A stretch of DNA of 64,000 nt from Acidobacteriaceae bacterium (GCA_025462735.1 JAOAPC010000024.1:434001-498000); one strand, 5' to 3'. Positions 32,931 to 42,055 are shown, counted from the first letter of the stretch. Notes: generated from the sequence alone by a model not told the origin. Numbers and translations are program-made.

Positions 32931-34251
32931 TCTTGCGACGGTGGCGATAGCGACAGCCGCAACGCGCCCGCACTATGGCGGAACTTTGCACGTTGGCGTG
33001 CAGGAAGCGCCGCAAAGCTTCGATCCAGCTGCCTCGGACGGGCCCGGATTTCGCAGCCTCTCGCAGCTGGTGTTCGAAACTCTCGTCAAGTTGGACGAGC
33101 GCGGCCACCCCCGACCTTTGCTGGCAACTTCCTGGCAGGTCGAACCGGGAAACCAGCGCTGGCGCTTTCAGCTGCGCGGCGGCGTCATATTTAATGATGG
33201 CATTCCCGTCGACCCAGCCAGCGTCGCAGCCTCACTGCGTACTGCAAATCCTGGGTGGAAAGTTTTCGCCCTCGGAGACCTGGTTATGATCGAAACCAGC
33301 TCCCCCGTCCCGGATCTTGCTGCTGAACTTGCGCTGCCCCGCAACAGCATCTCCCGGCGCAGCGAAGGCAAACTCATCGGCACAGGCCCGTTCATCGTCG
33401 CGCAATGGGACGCAGCCAAGCAGCACTTGACCTTACAGGCGAATGACCAGTATTGGGCGGGTAGGCCGTTCATCGATTCCATTGAAGCCGACTTTGGAAA
33501 AAATGATCGCGACGAACTGATGCTCATGGATCTGGGCAAGAGCGATCTCGTCGAGATCGCCCCCGAAGACATTCGCCGCGCACAGACCGGCAATCGAGTT
33601 GTCAAGGCGTCTCAGCCCGCAGAACTGCTGGCCTTGCTGTTTACCCGCGATGCTCAGTCCGATGACGAGGTTCGCATGCGAAACGCGCTCGCCCTCAGCA
33701 TCGATTCGGCGGCCCTGAATAATGTTGTTTTTCAAAGTGCGGGTAATCCCAGCGGGGCCCTGCTGCCCAATTGGCTCTCCGGCTATGCGTTCGTGTTTCC
33801 TGGCGGCGGAGCTGGTGCAGCGGCTCTTCGCGCAAAGGCACCACAACACCTCGCCACCTGGACTCTCAACTTCAATACCGCTGATTCCGTCGCCCGCATC
33901 GTGGCCGATCGCATTCTGCTGAACGCGAAAGACGCCGGCATCGTGCTCCAGGTTTCCAATTCCGAAACTGCCGACATCCATCTGGTCCAGCTTGCGCTGC
34001 CTTCACCGGATGCGGAAACGGCTCTCAGCGAACTGGCGCTCGAGTTTCAGCTTCCCGCTCCAACATTCAGCACCTCATCTGTCGGCAGTCTTTATGCGGC
34101 TGAGAGCGCTTTGTTACAAAATCACCGTGTGGTTCCGATCGTTCATCTTCGCAGCGCGGTCGCGTTCCGCCCGAATGTTCACGGACTCAAGTTGTTGCCG
34201 GATGGAACCTGGCAGTTAGATAACGTCTGGCTCTCTTCAGAGAATCCATGA
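32893..34251 (+). CDS. Extracellular solute-binding protein, family 5 (oligopeptide/dipeptide type)
   Basis: A 452-residue exported binding protein with a signal peptide (residues 1-22, ATAATRPHYGG at the cleavage region). Family 5 hallmarks are TLHVGVQEAPQSFDPAASD, LVFETLVKLDERGHPRPLLATSWQVEP, RWRFQLRGGVIFNDG, GTGPFIVAQWD and DQYWAGRPFIDSIEADF. It is shorter than typical DppA/OppA proteins (about 500-540 residues). No ABC permease or ATPase gene is nearby. The stop overlaps the start of the histidine kinase by 4 bp (ATGA), so translation is coupled and a sensory role is likely. CAGGAA precedes the ATG. Confidence 0.85.
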   Translation: MKRFSSLLIVAASLATVAIATAATRPHYGGTLHVGVQEAPQSFDPAASDGPGFRSLSQLVFETLVKLDERGHPRPLLATSWQVEPGNQRWRFQLRGGVIFNDGIPVDPASVAASLRTANPGWKVFALGDLVMIETSSPVPDLAAELALPRNSISRRSEGKLIGTGPFIVAQWDAAKQHLTLQANDQYWAGRPFIDSIEADFGKNDRDELMLMDLGKSDLVEIAPEDIRRAQTGNRVVKASQPAELLALLFTRDAQSDDEVRMRNALALSIDSAALNNVVFQSAGNPSGALLPNWLSGYAFVFPGGGAGAAALRAKAPQHLATWTLNFNTADSVARIVADRILLNAKDAGIVLQVSNSETADIHLVQLALPSPDAETALSELALEFQLPAPTFSTSSVGSLYAAESALLQNHRVVPIVHLRSAVAFRPNVHGLKLLPDGTWQLDNVWLSSENP

Positions 34252-36050
34252 GCTTTCGGCGCAGGCTGCTTCTGCTGTTTGCGCTCACGGTATTGTTGTC
34301 GGTTGCGGCGGTCACTCTGATCATTTCAACCTTGACGCGGCGTGCTTTCGACCGAGCTAACGACGAGCGAACCGCGGCCTTGGTTGCTCAGTTTCACCGG
34401 GAATTTGAAAGTCATGGAGAGGATGTAAGCCGTAGGCTTCAGTCGATAAGCGCGGGCTCCGATGCCAATCGAATGCTTGTAGCCGCCGCCCAACCGGTTC
34501 CTGACTACAGTCCTTTTCTCGACGCTGCCCAGGTCGTCGCCGAAACTCAGCGTCTCGATTTTCTCGAGTTCGCGGATGATCGCGGCACCATCATCTCATC
34601 GGCACAATGGCCGGCGAAATTCGGGTACAAGGAACCGCTCGCAGACCAAAACGCATCCGCCGCTCCTTTCCTTAAAAGTCCTTTTCTTAAAGAGGAAGAT
34701 CTGCCCTCCGGCCCCGCTCTCGGCCTGTTCGCAATCCGCGTAATGACCGCGGTAGGACGCCGGCTTTATATCATTGGCGGTATTCGTCTAGACAGAAGTT
34801 TTCTTGCAACGCTGGAGCCGCCCGCCGGAACTGGCGTCATGTTGTACGCAAACCTCGGTACTGAGAATTTTTCACCCGATCACCTGATTTCGGCCGCCAG
34901 CGCGTCGCTGGACTCCACGCAACTCGCGCCAATGATTCAGCAGGTGCAACATGATCGTCGCGAATCTGGCGCTATCATCCATGGAAACTCGGCCGATGAA
35001 ACCGTGAACGCATTTCCCCTCACCGGGGAAAATAATCAGGTGCTCGGAGTTTTGTTGGTGACCAGCTCGCGCCAAATCTATACCGAGCTCCGAAACCAAA
35101 TACGTGCCGCGGCGCTGCTGGCCGGTTCTGCGGGATTGATTTTGGCAATCTTGCTAAGCAGTTGGGCTGCAACCCGCGTGACCAGACCTGTCGAAGAATT
35201 GGCACGGGCCGCCCACGAAGTCGCCGCCGGTAACTGGAACGCGACCGTCAAAGTAAGCACGCAAGATGAACTGGGAGAACTCGCCGAGTCATTCAACCGC
35301 ATGACGCGGGACCTGCTCAACCATCAGGAACGCCTGGTGCAATCCGAGCGCGTGGCCGCATGGCGGGAGTTGGCCCGCCGCCTCGCCCATGAGCTCAAGA
35401 ATCCGTTGTTTCCTCTTCAATTGACGGTGGAAAATCTATTGCGCGCCCGCGAACAGGGTCAGCAACAATTCGATGAAACTTTTCGCGAGAGCGCGACAAC
35501 TCTGCTTGCCGAAATTTCCAATCTGAAGAACATCATTGGAAAATTCAGCGATTTTTCCAGGATGCCGCAACCGCATTTTCAAGCCGTCCAGTTGAGCGAA
35601 CTCTTCGAAAGTACGATCAAACTGCATCAGGCACAACTCGCGAAAGCGAATATCTCATGCAAGTGCGAGACATCTGCTGCTCAACCGATTGCCGCAGATC
35701 CTGAGTTATTGCACCGTGCTCTTTCAAACTTAATTCTGAATGCGATCGAAGCCATGCCGGAAGGCGGCACGCTCACCTTGCGCGCAACCCAGCGTCAAGA
35801 CTCTGTTCGCATCGAGGTGTCTGATAGTGGCAAGGGGCTGGCGCCGGAAGAATGCGCCCAGCTATTCACGCCCTACTACACCAGCAAGTCGCAGGGCACC
35901 GGTCTGGGGCTAGCGATTGTGCAGTCCATCGTCAGCGATCACGGCGGGAGAATCAGCGTTACGAGCGAAGCAGGCCGAGGCACAACATTTATCATCGAGA
36001 TTCCTGCGAACCGCGATAAATTGCCGGCTGTGCAGCGAACACACGTTTAG
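34248..36050 (+). CDS. NtrY-like sensor histidine kinase
   Basis: A 600-residue membrane sensor kinase. A first membrane helix (LLLLFALTVLLSVAAVTLII) is followed by an extracytoplasmic domain of about 250 residues. The second helix (AALLAGSAGLILAILLSS) leads into a HAMP linker (TRVTRPVEELARAAHEVAAG). The HisKA box reads WRELARRLAHELKNPLFPLQ. The HATPase domain has LSNLILNAIEAMPEGG, DSGKGLAPEE and GTGLGLAIVQSIVSDHGG. All motifs are intact. It is coupled to the solute-binding protein gene upstream and lies 33 bp before its probable partner, the sigma-54 activator gene. Confidence 0.92.
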   Translation: MSFRRRLLLLFALTVLLSVAAVTLIISTLTRRAFDRANDERTAALVAQFHREFESHGEDVSRRLQSISAGSDANRMLVAAAQPVPDYSPFLDAAQVVAETQRLDFLEFADDRGTIISSAQWPAKFGYKEPLADQNASAAPFLKSPFLKEEDLPSGPALGLFAIRVMTAVGRRLYIIGGIRLDRSFLATLEPPAGTGVMLYANLGTENFSPDHLISAASASLDSTQLAPMIQQVQHDRRESGAIIHGNSADETVNAFPLTGENNQVLGVLLVTSSRQIYTELRNQIRAAALLAGSAGLILAILLSSWAATRVTRPVEELARAAHEVAAGNWNATVKVSTQDELGELAESFNRMTRDLLNHQERLVQSERVAAWRELARRLAHELKNPLFPLQLTVENLLRAREQGQQQFDETFRESATTLLAEISNLKNIIGKFSDFSRMPQPHFQAVQLSELFESTIKLHQAQLAKANISCKCETSAAQPIAADPELLHRALSNLILNAIEAMPEGGTLTLRATQRQDSVRIEVSDSGKGLAPEECAQLFTPYYTSKSQGTGLGLAIVQSIVSDHGGRISVTSEAGRGTTFIIEIPANRDKLPAVQRTHV

Positions 36051-36083
36051 TAAAAAGAGAAGGAAACGGGGAAAGGGAAAACT

Positions 36084-36653
36084 TTGCTACTCAAGGCCCA
36101 CCTGCTGATCGTCGACGATGAAGCCAGCACGCTGGCCACGCTGTCTCGCGCCTTCCGCCTCGCCGGCCATGAAGTAACAGTTTGTGACAACACCAATCGC
36201 GCCATTGAGCTTGCCAAGGCCGATCACTTCGATCTGATCTTCTCCGACGTAGTAATGCCCACAAAGAACGGGCTGGCATTTCTCGAAGAGCTGCGATCGC
36301 TCGGCTTGAGCACGCCGGTCGTGATGATGTCCGGTCAGGCGCACATCGAAATGGCCGTGCGCGCAACCAAATTGGGCGCACTGGATTTTCTGGAGAAGCC
36401 GGTTTCGACGGAAAAACTTCTGCTCACGGTCGAAAACGCTCTCAAACTGCAGCGCCTGGAATCCGAAAATCTCCAGCTTCGCCAACGGCTCGGGAAATAC
36501 GAAATTGTATGGGGCGCCGATGCCATGAAGAAAGTGATGGCGCAGCTTGCGCGCGTCGCTCCTACCGAAACTCGCGTCTGCATTCTTGGCGAAACCGGGA
36601 CCGGGAAAGAATTGGTCGCGCGCACGCTGCACGAGAAAAGCCCGCGAGCATAG
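36084..36653 (+). CDS. NtrC/NtrX-type sigma-54 response regulator, 5' part (frameshifted)
   Basis: The first 189 codons give a receiver domain ([24 protein letters not shown] with the phospho-acceptor Asp, [16 protein letters not shown]). The AAA+ domain follows up to Walker A ([20 protein letters not shown]), and then a stop appears after SPRA. The family sequence would continue SGPFAAVNC, which is present two bases later in another frame. Loss of one base near 36650 (GCATAGGCC where GCATCAGGCC would restore the frame) explains the break. Translation begins at TTG 36084 after GGGGAAAGGG. It probably pairs with the kinase at 34248. Confidence 0.85.
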   Translation: MLLKAHLLIVDDEASTLATLSRAFRLAGHEVTVCDNTNRAIELAKADHFDLIFSDVVMPTKNGLAFLEELRSLGLSTPVVMMSGQAHIEMAVRATKLGALDFLEKPVSTEKLLLTVENALKLQRLESENLQLRQRLGKYEIVWGADAMKKVMAQLARVAPTETRVCILGETGTGKELVARTLHEKSPRA

Positions 36654-37489
36654 GCCCATTCGCGGCGGTGAACTGTGCCGCAATTCCGGCTGAACTGATC
36701 GAATCGGAATTGTTCGGCCACGAAAAGGGGTCCTTCACAGGCGCGGCTAACCGCCACATCGGCAAATTTGAACAGGCGGAGCACGGAACCCTTTTTCTCG
36801 ATGAAATCGGGGACATGCCGTTGCCCATGCAGGCCAAACTTCTTCGCGTGCTCGAAGAGGGCGAGGTCGAGCGCATCGGCGCAACCAAGCCAGTAAAGGT
36901 CGACGTCCGTGTCATCGTCGCTACACATCGCAACCTGCAAGCCTTAGTTCACGACGGCAAGTTCCGCCAGGACTTATTTCACCGCATCTACGTCTTCCCG
37001 CTTTTGCTGCCGCCTTTAAGAGAAAGGCGCGAAGACATTCCCGCGCTTGTCGAGCATTTCGCCGCTCAAGTCTGCGCCCAGAATAATTGGAAGCCGGTCA
37101 CGTTCACCGCAGATTCGGTGAAAGCTTTGCAGGAATATTCCTGGCCCGGCAATGTCCGCGAACTTCGAAATATGGTTGAGCGCCTTATGCTGCTTGCGCC
37201 GCGCGATAGTGGTAGTGATGAAGTCGGCCTCGAAACGGTCCGCGCTGTTCTTTCGCCCACAGCCGAATTGGCCGCCACCAGCGCTGCCCATGGATCCGGC
37301 CCGCTCACGGAGCGCGTTGAAAACTTTGAACGGGAAACAATTCTGGCGGAACTGAAACGAGCCAGCTTTCACGTCACAAATGTAGCGAAAGCCCTTGGCC
37401 TCGAACGCAGCCATCTTTATAAAAAAGCCGAGCAGTTAGGGATCGATGTAAGAAAAGAACGCAGAGATGGCGAACTCAAGCAGGATTGA
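36653..37489 (+). CDS. NtrC/NtrX-type sigma-54 response regulator, 3' part (frameshifted)
   Basis: This is the continuation of the preceding gene in the next frame. It holds most of the sigma-54 activation domain: [22 protein letters not shown], the sigma-54 contact loop KGSFTGA (GAFTGA with Ser), Walker [12 protein letters not shown], and LREREDIP-like and [10 protein letters not shown] motifs. A Fis-type DNA-binding helix-turn-helix closes it ([19 protein letters not shown]). The C-terminus is intact, so the frameshift looks recent or is a sequencing error. No independent start codon with a ribosome binding site is visible, so alone it would not be expressed. It converges on the PilZ gene, 6 bp away. 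Confidence 0.85.
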   Translation, partial: GPFAAVNCAAIPAELIESELFGHEKGSFTGAANRHIGKFEQAEHGTLFLDEIGDMPLPMQAKLLRVLEEGEVERIGATKPVKVDVRVIVATHRNLQALVHDGKFRQDLFHRIYVFPLLLPPLRERREDIPALVEHFAAQVCAQNNWKPVTFTADSVKALQEYSWPGNVRELRNMVERLMLLAPRDSGSDEVGLETVRAVLSPTAELAATSAAHGSGPLTERVENFERETILAELKRASFHVTNVAKALGLERSHLYKKAEQLGIDVRKERRDGELKQD

Positions 37490-37495
37490 TTTCTC

Positions 37496-37894
37496 TTACC
37501 AAGGCCTCAATCGCTCGAGGTCCGTGTTGTCGCTTCGCCGCGGCTCATCTTTGGGACGGGCGGTTGAAAGTTGCCGTTTGATCACCGTCTGCAGGCGGTA
37601 ATGATCCTCCTCCTGAAGCGTGGTGAACTTAAATGGCTGCCGGTCCCACGCGACTGGGGTGAGCATCTGGGCGTCGCCCGCTATGCAGCCCTTATTGGTC
37701 AGGAACATTAATTTCCCGACTGCTCCAGGTTGCACGGGGCGCTGCAAACACAGCAGGCCGCCTGTTACAGAAATGACTTTCAGTTGCGCGGAGCATCGGA
37801 CTCCACCGGGAAACCGGACTACTACCGGGGTCTTCTCTTCGAAGCCGACGCGCTGCGCCCGTTCGCGGAACTCAGTTTGGGGGGCAAAGGGCAT
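37496..37894 (-). CDS. PilZ-like domain protein with degenerate motif
   Basis: A protein of about 132 residues that resembles a single PilZ domain. It has an arginine-rich start (FRERAQRVGF), strands TPVVVRFPGGVRCSAQLKVISVTGGLLCL and AVGKLMFLTN, and a charged tail. PilZ domains bind c-di-GMP through R-x-x-x-R and D/N-x-S-x-x-G; here the second motif reads V-I-S-V-T-G, so binding may be weak or lost. An in-frame TTG at 37945 would extend it by 17 residues; I prefer the ATG at 37894. Confidence 0.6.
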   Translation of the reverse strand: MPFAPQTEFRERAQRVGFEEKTPVVVRFPGGVRCSAQLKVISVTGGLLCLQRPVQPGAVGKLMFLTNKGCIAGDAQMLTPVAWDRQPFKFTTLQEEDHYRLQTVIKRQLSTARPKDEPRRSDNTDLERLRPW

Positions 37895-38064
37895 GAATTG
37901 AGTATCGACATTTTTCTGGAAAATTGAGAGATTACGGAAGGCCAAAAATCATGTCAGCATTTGGCCAAGAGCAATGTCGTCGGCTCGAAACCCGCTCTGG
38001 ACGGCCAATTCCAGGCAAAACCCAAAACCCATCGACGCCGCAGGCATAAATCCGTGCGTCTGGC

Positions 38065-38898
38065 CTAAGCTGCCTGGTCCTGTTTTCGATTCAGATTGGC
38101 TGGACGTGGCCTAAGCGCCCCTTCGATCGCGGTTAAAACCTGGTCGTAGGAGGTAAGCATCTCGTGATGGCGGTTCGCCTTCGTCCACCACAACACGCGC
38201 ACTTTGAACGAAGCCGTCTGCGGATCGTCCAGGCTTGTGACCAGCGCCTCCGGAGCAGGGTCCTGTAAGACTCCGGGCACTTTCTTCACCGCATCCACAA
38301 TCAAGCGTTTGATTCTGTTGAGGTCGTCGCCATCTTTTACCGGGAACTCGTATTCCCACCTGCGATTGTCCAGCGCCGTATTGACCGTCACCGCGTGAGT
38401 GAACAGATCGGCATTGGGGATCATTACCCGCCGCGCATCGTAGGTTTTGATGATTGTCGCCCGGGGCTGGATTTCTTCCACCGTTCCTTCGAAAGCGTCA
38501 ATCTTGATTTCATCGCCTACGCGAAACGGCTCGGCCCACAGCAGCAGGAGGCCGGCAAGAAAATTCTGCAGAATGTTCTGGAACGCGAAGCCGATGGCAA
38601 CGCTTCCTATGCCGAGAACTTTTATCAGATCGCTGGCCTGAAACGACGGCGCTACCACTGATAGTCCTACCAGCACTCCGAGCATTACAACTGCCGCGCC
38701 GGTCAGCCGCGCAAACACCATGCCCAGGTTTTCGCGATGTCCCTTCGTAGCACGCCGTATAACACGGCCAACGAGTTTACTCAGGACGTAGAAGCCGAGG
38801 AAAACAACGACCGCGATCGCCAACGAAGGTAGCCGCCCAATGAAGCTTGTACCGATACGGTGAAGAGAATCCCAAAAGGCGCTGAAGTTCACGTGCAT
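38065..38898 (-). CDS. MscS-family mechanosensitive ion channel
   Basis: A protein of about 277 residues with the classic MscS layout. Two or three N-terminal membrane helices (LPSLAIAVVVFLGFYVL, VVMLGVLVGLSVVAPSF) are followed by the pore helix region VLGIGSVAIGFAFQNILQNFLAG. The cytoplasmic beta domain has FRVGDEIKIDAFEGTVEEI and RRVMIPNADLF. An alpha/beta C-terminal domain follows (DPQTASFKVRVLWWTKANRH). It releases solutes on hypo-osmotic shock. I chose the ATG at 38898 by homology of the N-terminus; an upstream ATG at 38955 is in frame. It is divergent from the GH30 gene. Confidence 0.92.
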   Translation of the reverse strand: MHVNFSAFWDSLHRIGTSFIGRLPSLAIAVVVFLGFYVLSKLVGRVIRRATKGHRENLGMVFARLTGAAVVMLGVLVGLSVVAPSFQASDLIKVLGIGSVAIGFAFQNILQNFLAGLLLLWAEPFRVGDEIKIDAFEGTVEEIQPRATIIKTYDARRVMIPNADLFTHAVTVNTALDNRRWEYEFPVKDGDDLNRIKRLIVDAVKKVPGVLQDPAPEALVTSLDDPQTASFKVRVLWWTKANRHHEMLTSYDQVLTAIEGALRPRPANLNRKQDQAA

Positions 38899-39028
38899 AT
38901 CGTCAGATGAGATGCGGTGTCGTGAGTACGGGTTTGCGAGTAGCTGGCATTGCAAGCATAATGTTCATTCCATCGAGCGTCAGCATCGCCGAACGCAGCT
39001 CAATCCAAATTCGGAATCGGAGAAGACA

Positions 39029-40456
39029 ATGTCCAACGAATCAACTCGTCGCGATTTCCTGAAAGTGTCTGGCCTGAGTGCGGCTGCCTTGGCCAGCCCA
39101 GTCTCAGTATTGCCTAAGGCCTATGGGAGCGTCGCGCCAGGAGAAATTTCTGTTTGGACTACAGATGACGCGCAGCGTTGCGCGCGCGGGCCGTCAGTGT
39201 CATGGAAGCCCGTCCCCGCAACTAGCGCACCAGGTACAGTGGTGCTCGATCCTGACAAGAAATTCCAGCCGATCCTCGGCTTCGGGGCCGCGTTCACCGA
39301 TGCTGCCTGTTACACCTTGAACCGCCTTGATCCTCCGGCGCGCGAAAAACTTTTTCATCAGCTTTTTCATCCCTCCGAGATGGCTTTCAGTGTTTGCCGC
39401 ACTTGCATTGGATCGAGCGACTACTCAACCAAGGTTTATAGCTACGACGAAGGCGATCCTGATCCAGAACTGAAGCGCTTCTCCATCGAGCACGACCGTG
39501 CCTACATCCTCCCGATGCTCCGCGAGGCGCGTAAAGCAAATCCTGACTTGTTTCTGTTCTCCTCGCCGTGGAGCCCGCCGGGATGGATGAAGCCCAACCA
39601 CTCAATGCTGGGCGGAAACATGGAGCGCAAGTACATGCCTTCTTACGCAAATTATTTTGTTAAGTTCTTACAGGGTTATGAAGCTGAAGGTGTCCCGGTG
39701 CAGGCCGTCACCATTCAGAACGAAGTCGATACCGACCAGGACGGCCGCATGCCCGCTTGCAGTTGGCCCCAGGAATACGAAGCTGATTTTGTTCGCGGGC
39801 AGCTTGGTCCGGCGTTTGAGCGTGCCGGAGTTAAGACGAATATCTGGATCATCGACCACAATTACAACCTATGGGGCCGCGCCATGGGAGAACTGGAAAC
39901 GCCCGGTTTACGTAAATACTCGAACGCAATCGCCTGGCATGGCTACGTAGGTCAGCCCGAATGGATCAATCGCGTGCAGAGTGCGTACCCCGACGTCGAA
40001 ATGTATTGGACCGAAGGTGGCCCCGACTACACCGAGCCGGATTACATGACCGGCTGGTCAAAGTGGAGCAGCACTTTCACCGGCATCCTGCGCAATTGGT
40101 GCCGTTCGATCACCGCGTGGAATTTCGCTTTGGACGAGGTCGGCAAGCCCAACATCGGGCCGTTCCCCTGCGGCGGACTCGTGACTGTGCACTCGCAGAC
40201 AAAAGAAGTCACTTACTGCGGCCAGTTCTGGGCTTTTGCCCACTACTCGCGATTCGTCAAAAGAGGCGCGCGCCGCCTGGATTCGCAAAGCGCGTCCACG
40301 GATGTTCTGCACGTTGCATTTGAAAATCCCGATGGGCACCGCGTTGTCGTGCTCACGAACTCCGGTCCGGCCCAGACCTGCACGCTCAAACTTGGCGATC
40401 GCACTGCAAGTATTCCGCTAGGCCATAACTCTGTGACGACTCTAGAGTGGAGCTAG
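39029..40456 (+). CDS. Secreted GH30 glycosidase (glucosylceramidase-like)
   Basis: A 475-residue exported glycoside hydrolase. The N-terminus has a twin-arginine motif (TRRDFLKVSGLSAAALASPV), so folded export by Tat is likely. GH30 features are ILGFGAAFTDAACYTLNRL, FSVCRTCIGSSDYS, FLFSSPWSPPGWMK, the acid/base Glu in TIQNEVDTDQ and the nucleophile Glu in MYWTEGGPDY. The C-terminal beta domain reads HVAFENPDGHRVVVLTNSG. Activity on beta-glucosides or beta-1,6-glucans is expected from the family. The nearest downstream element is a terminator that serves the opposite strand. Confidence 0.92.
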   Translation: MSNESTRRDFLKVSGLSAAALASPVSVLPKAYGSVAPGEISVWTTDDAQRCARGPSVSWKPVPATSAPGTVVLDPDKKFQPILGFGAAFTDAACYTLNRLDPPAREKLFHQLFHPSEMAFSVCRTCIGSSDYSTKVYSYDEGDPDPELKRFSIEHDRAYILPMLREARKANPDLFLFSSPWSPPGWMKPNHSMLGGNMERKYMPSYANYFVKFLQGYEAEGVPVQAVTIQNEVDTDQDGRMPACSWPQEYEADFVRGQLGPAFERAGVKTNIWIIDHNYNLWGRAMGELETPGLRKYSNAIAWHGYVGQPEWINRVQSAYPDVEMYWTEGGPDYTEPDYMTGWSKWSSTFTGILRNWCRSITAWNFALDEVGKPNIGPFPCGGLVTVHSQTKEVTYCGQFWAFAHYSRFVKRGARRLDSQSASTDVLHVAFENPDGHRVVVLTNSGPAQTCTLKLGDRTASIPLGHNSVTTLEWS

Positions 40457-40533
40457 GACAACCGTTGAATCGGTGTTGTGAGATTTAGAGTTCGAAAAGA
40501 AATCTAGCCATCCGCGTTATCGGGATAAAAAAA

Positions 40534-40567
40534 GGATCAAAAGAAAACCCGCCAGCGCTGGCGGGTT
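40534..40567 (-). terminator. Rho-independent terminator for the Gln-rich small protein gene
   Basis: On the minus strand the perfect palindrome CCCGCCAGCGCTGGCGGG is followed by TTTTCTTTT. It begins about 22 bp after the stop codon of the gene at 40589. On the plus strand the tail is not T-rich, so it works mainly for the minus strand. Confidence 0.85.
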
Positions 40568-40588
40568 GAAAGTTCAACTGGTATACGA

Positions 40589-40780
40589 CTAAGCGCGTTT
40601 CCGCTCTCTTTCCTGGTCTTCCCGGTTGCCATCAGGGCTGCGACGCTGCTGCTGGTCGGTTTCCACGTCATTATCTTGACGCCGGTTTTGGTCTTGCTGC
40701 TGCTGTTGCGGCTTCTGTTTGTCCTGTTGACCCTGACCACCTTGGCCGAACTGTCCGCCCTGGTTTTTTTCGTCTCCCAT
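40589..40780 (-). CDS. Small Gln/Asp/Arg-rich disordered protein (63 residues)
   Basis: Encodes a highly hydrophilic peptide starting MGDEKNQGGQFGQGGQGQQD and ending QERERKRA, with a central run of glutamines. It has no hydrophobic residues to form a core, so it is probably intrinsically disordered. GGAGAA 6 bp before the ATG and a strong terminator after the stop support a real, well-expressed gene. Function unknown; stress-associated hydrophilin-like proteins have this composition. Confidence 0.75.
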   Translation of the reverse strand: MGDEKNQGGQFGQGGQGQQDKQKPQQQQQDQNRRQDNDVETDQQQRRSPDGNREDQERERKRA

Positions 40781-41245
40781 GTTGAGTTCTCCTTCGCGCT
40801 CGAATTTAATGCTTTCGTGAGATGCAAAATTCGGACGAATGTTCTACTCCTGAGCCGACACTTTCGAGAGCAGCTGCACAGCAGCTCTGCTGATCGCCTG
40901 AGTTCGCAGGGGACACAATGGGCAGCACTGTTTCTTGCGAAAATTTGCTGTCCATGGACTTCACTTCAATTTCAATAATTTAGGAAAATTCAGAGCTGGC
41001 CGACTCAGTCCCGGGATGCTGACGTGCGCAGGATTGTCGAATCCTCACTTGGCGAAAGCTAGGCCGTCCGCTCCGTGGCCGGCCATTCGTCCGGATAAAA
41101 GGCGTGCTTTACTCTTTGGTACATGTCGCAGTTGGAACGCTTTATCCATGTTGTTCTGGTCTTACCGCAGAATTGACCAGATATACAGCGGTGCGCATTA
41201 CCGAAGTGACGTTTGGCGGGTAGGCAATCCGAATAGAATCAGGAC
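40781..41245. other. 465-bp intergenic region, no gene recognised
   Basis: Reading frames here have no ribosome binding sites and no protein-like composition. It presumably holds the divergent promoters of the Gln-rich protein gene and the gene at 41246. Confidence 0.5.
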
Positions 41246-41473
41246 ATGAACTCCCCCATAGTAAGACGCGCTGCAATTAGCGCGCTGCATTCTCAGATCT
41301 CCGAACGCGCGCCTTTCCTGAGAGGCAAACTGCACCAAGCGCTAAACCTGTTGGACCATTATGAGAAAACTGGCATCGTCTATTCGTTACACTGGGCCAT
41401 GAAATTTCACAAGGAAGTTGTGGAAGCAATTGGAAATCGCCCGCCAGCGATGATCGAAGAAATGCCGCGCTAA
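41246..41473 (+). CDS. Small hypothetical protein (75 residues)
   Basis: A short, mostly helical protein (RRAAISALHSQISERAPFLR, HQALNLLDHYEKTG). It ends in a Pro-rich tail. No family is recognised. AGGA lies very close to the ATG. It precedes tRNA-Met, which is on the opposite strand. Confidence 0.45.
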   Translation: MNSPIVRRAAISALHSQISERAPFLRGKLHQALNLLDHYEKTGIVYSLHWAMKFHKEVVEAIGNRPPAMIEEMPR

Positions 41474-41529
41474 CAACACCGCGCATTCTCGAGTCCGGGC
41501 GAATCCTGCCGGGACTTTTCCTTGAATTC

Positions 41530-41606
41530 TGGTGGCGGCGGTTGGACTCGAACCAACGACCTACGGATTATGAGACCGTCGCTCTAGCCACCTGAGCTAC
41601 GCCGCC
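41530..41606 (-). tRNA. tRNA-Met (anticodon CAU, elongator type)
   Basis: The minus strand gives acceptor GGCGGCG paired with CGCCGCC, D-arm GTAGCTCAGGTGGCTAGAGC, anticodon arm ACGGT-CTCATAA-TCCGT with CAU, T-arm GTTGGTTCGAGTCCAAC and an encoded CCA. It has the AGAGCG and GTAGGTCG blocks of elongator tRNA-Met. A tRNA-Ile2 with lysidine is less likely. Confidence 0.95.
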
Positions 41607-41764
41607 ACTTTCAAGATTGTAAGGGAACGCGAGGAAGATAATTCGGAAATTGCCTTGGCACGGACTGGTCGACCGGCAATCCTCGGCGCATTTCGATTCT
41701 AAGAGGCTGCGCGAAAAGCTGTCAAATACGAACACAATACTTGGCTGCGGAGCCGGTTTACAGG

Positions 41765-42055
41765 CTACCGAGAATCTCCGAGGGAGCCGGATTTTGCGTC
41801 GTCCTCGTCGCCCGGAGTGCGGCGATACTCTTCAATGATCTGAAGCGCTCGCGGAGCATCCTCTTGGCGCACGAGAATCACGGTGCCTCCGATTGGCAGC
41901 ACATCCTGCGCAGCGTCAAGTGCGGTGACCTCGCAGTCGATGCCTTGCGATTGAAGTAATCCGCTCACCACCATTGTTTCCGATTCTTGTTCTGCATCGA
42001 ACACGCGTACAAGCTCTTCATTGGGATCGGGCAAAGGATTCGGATTAGCCGCCAT
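41765..42055 (-). CDS. DUF2007 (putative signal-transducing) protein
   Basis: A 96-residue protein with one DUF2007 domain: ELVRVFDAEQESETMVVSGLL, QSQGIDCEV and IGGTVILVRQEDAPRALQIIEEYRR, similar to the small ferredoxin-like fold of this family. AGGAGGA 6 bp before the ATG is a strong ribosome binding site. The C-terminal 15 residues are acidic and flexible. Function of the family is unknown. Confidence 0.82.
   Translation of the reverse strand: MAANPNPLPDPNEELVRVFDAEQESETMVVSGLLQSQGIDCEVTALDAAQDVLPIGGTVILVRQEDAPRALQIIEEYRRTPGDEDDAKSGSLGDSR

Noticed and set aside
36640-36670. Programmed ribosomal frameshift in the sigma-54 activator
   Set aside because: There is no slippery heptamer, no downstream stem-loop of note and no precedent in this family; a one-base deletion restores the family sequence exactly.
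40781-41245. Additional gene on the plus strand (frame 40935-41249)
   Set aside because: No ribosome binding site, a low-quality composition and no similarity to a known fold; treated as non-coding.
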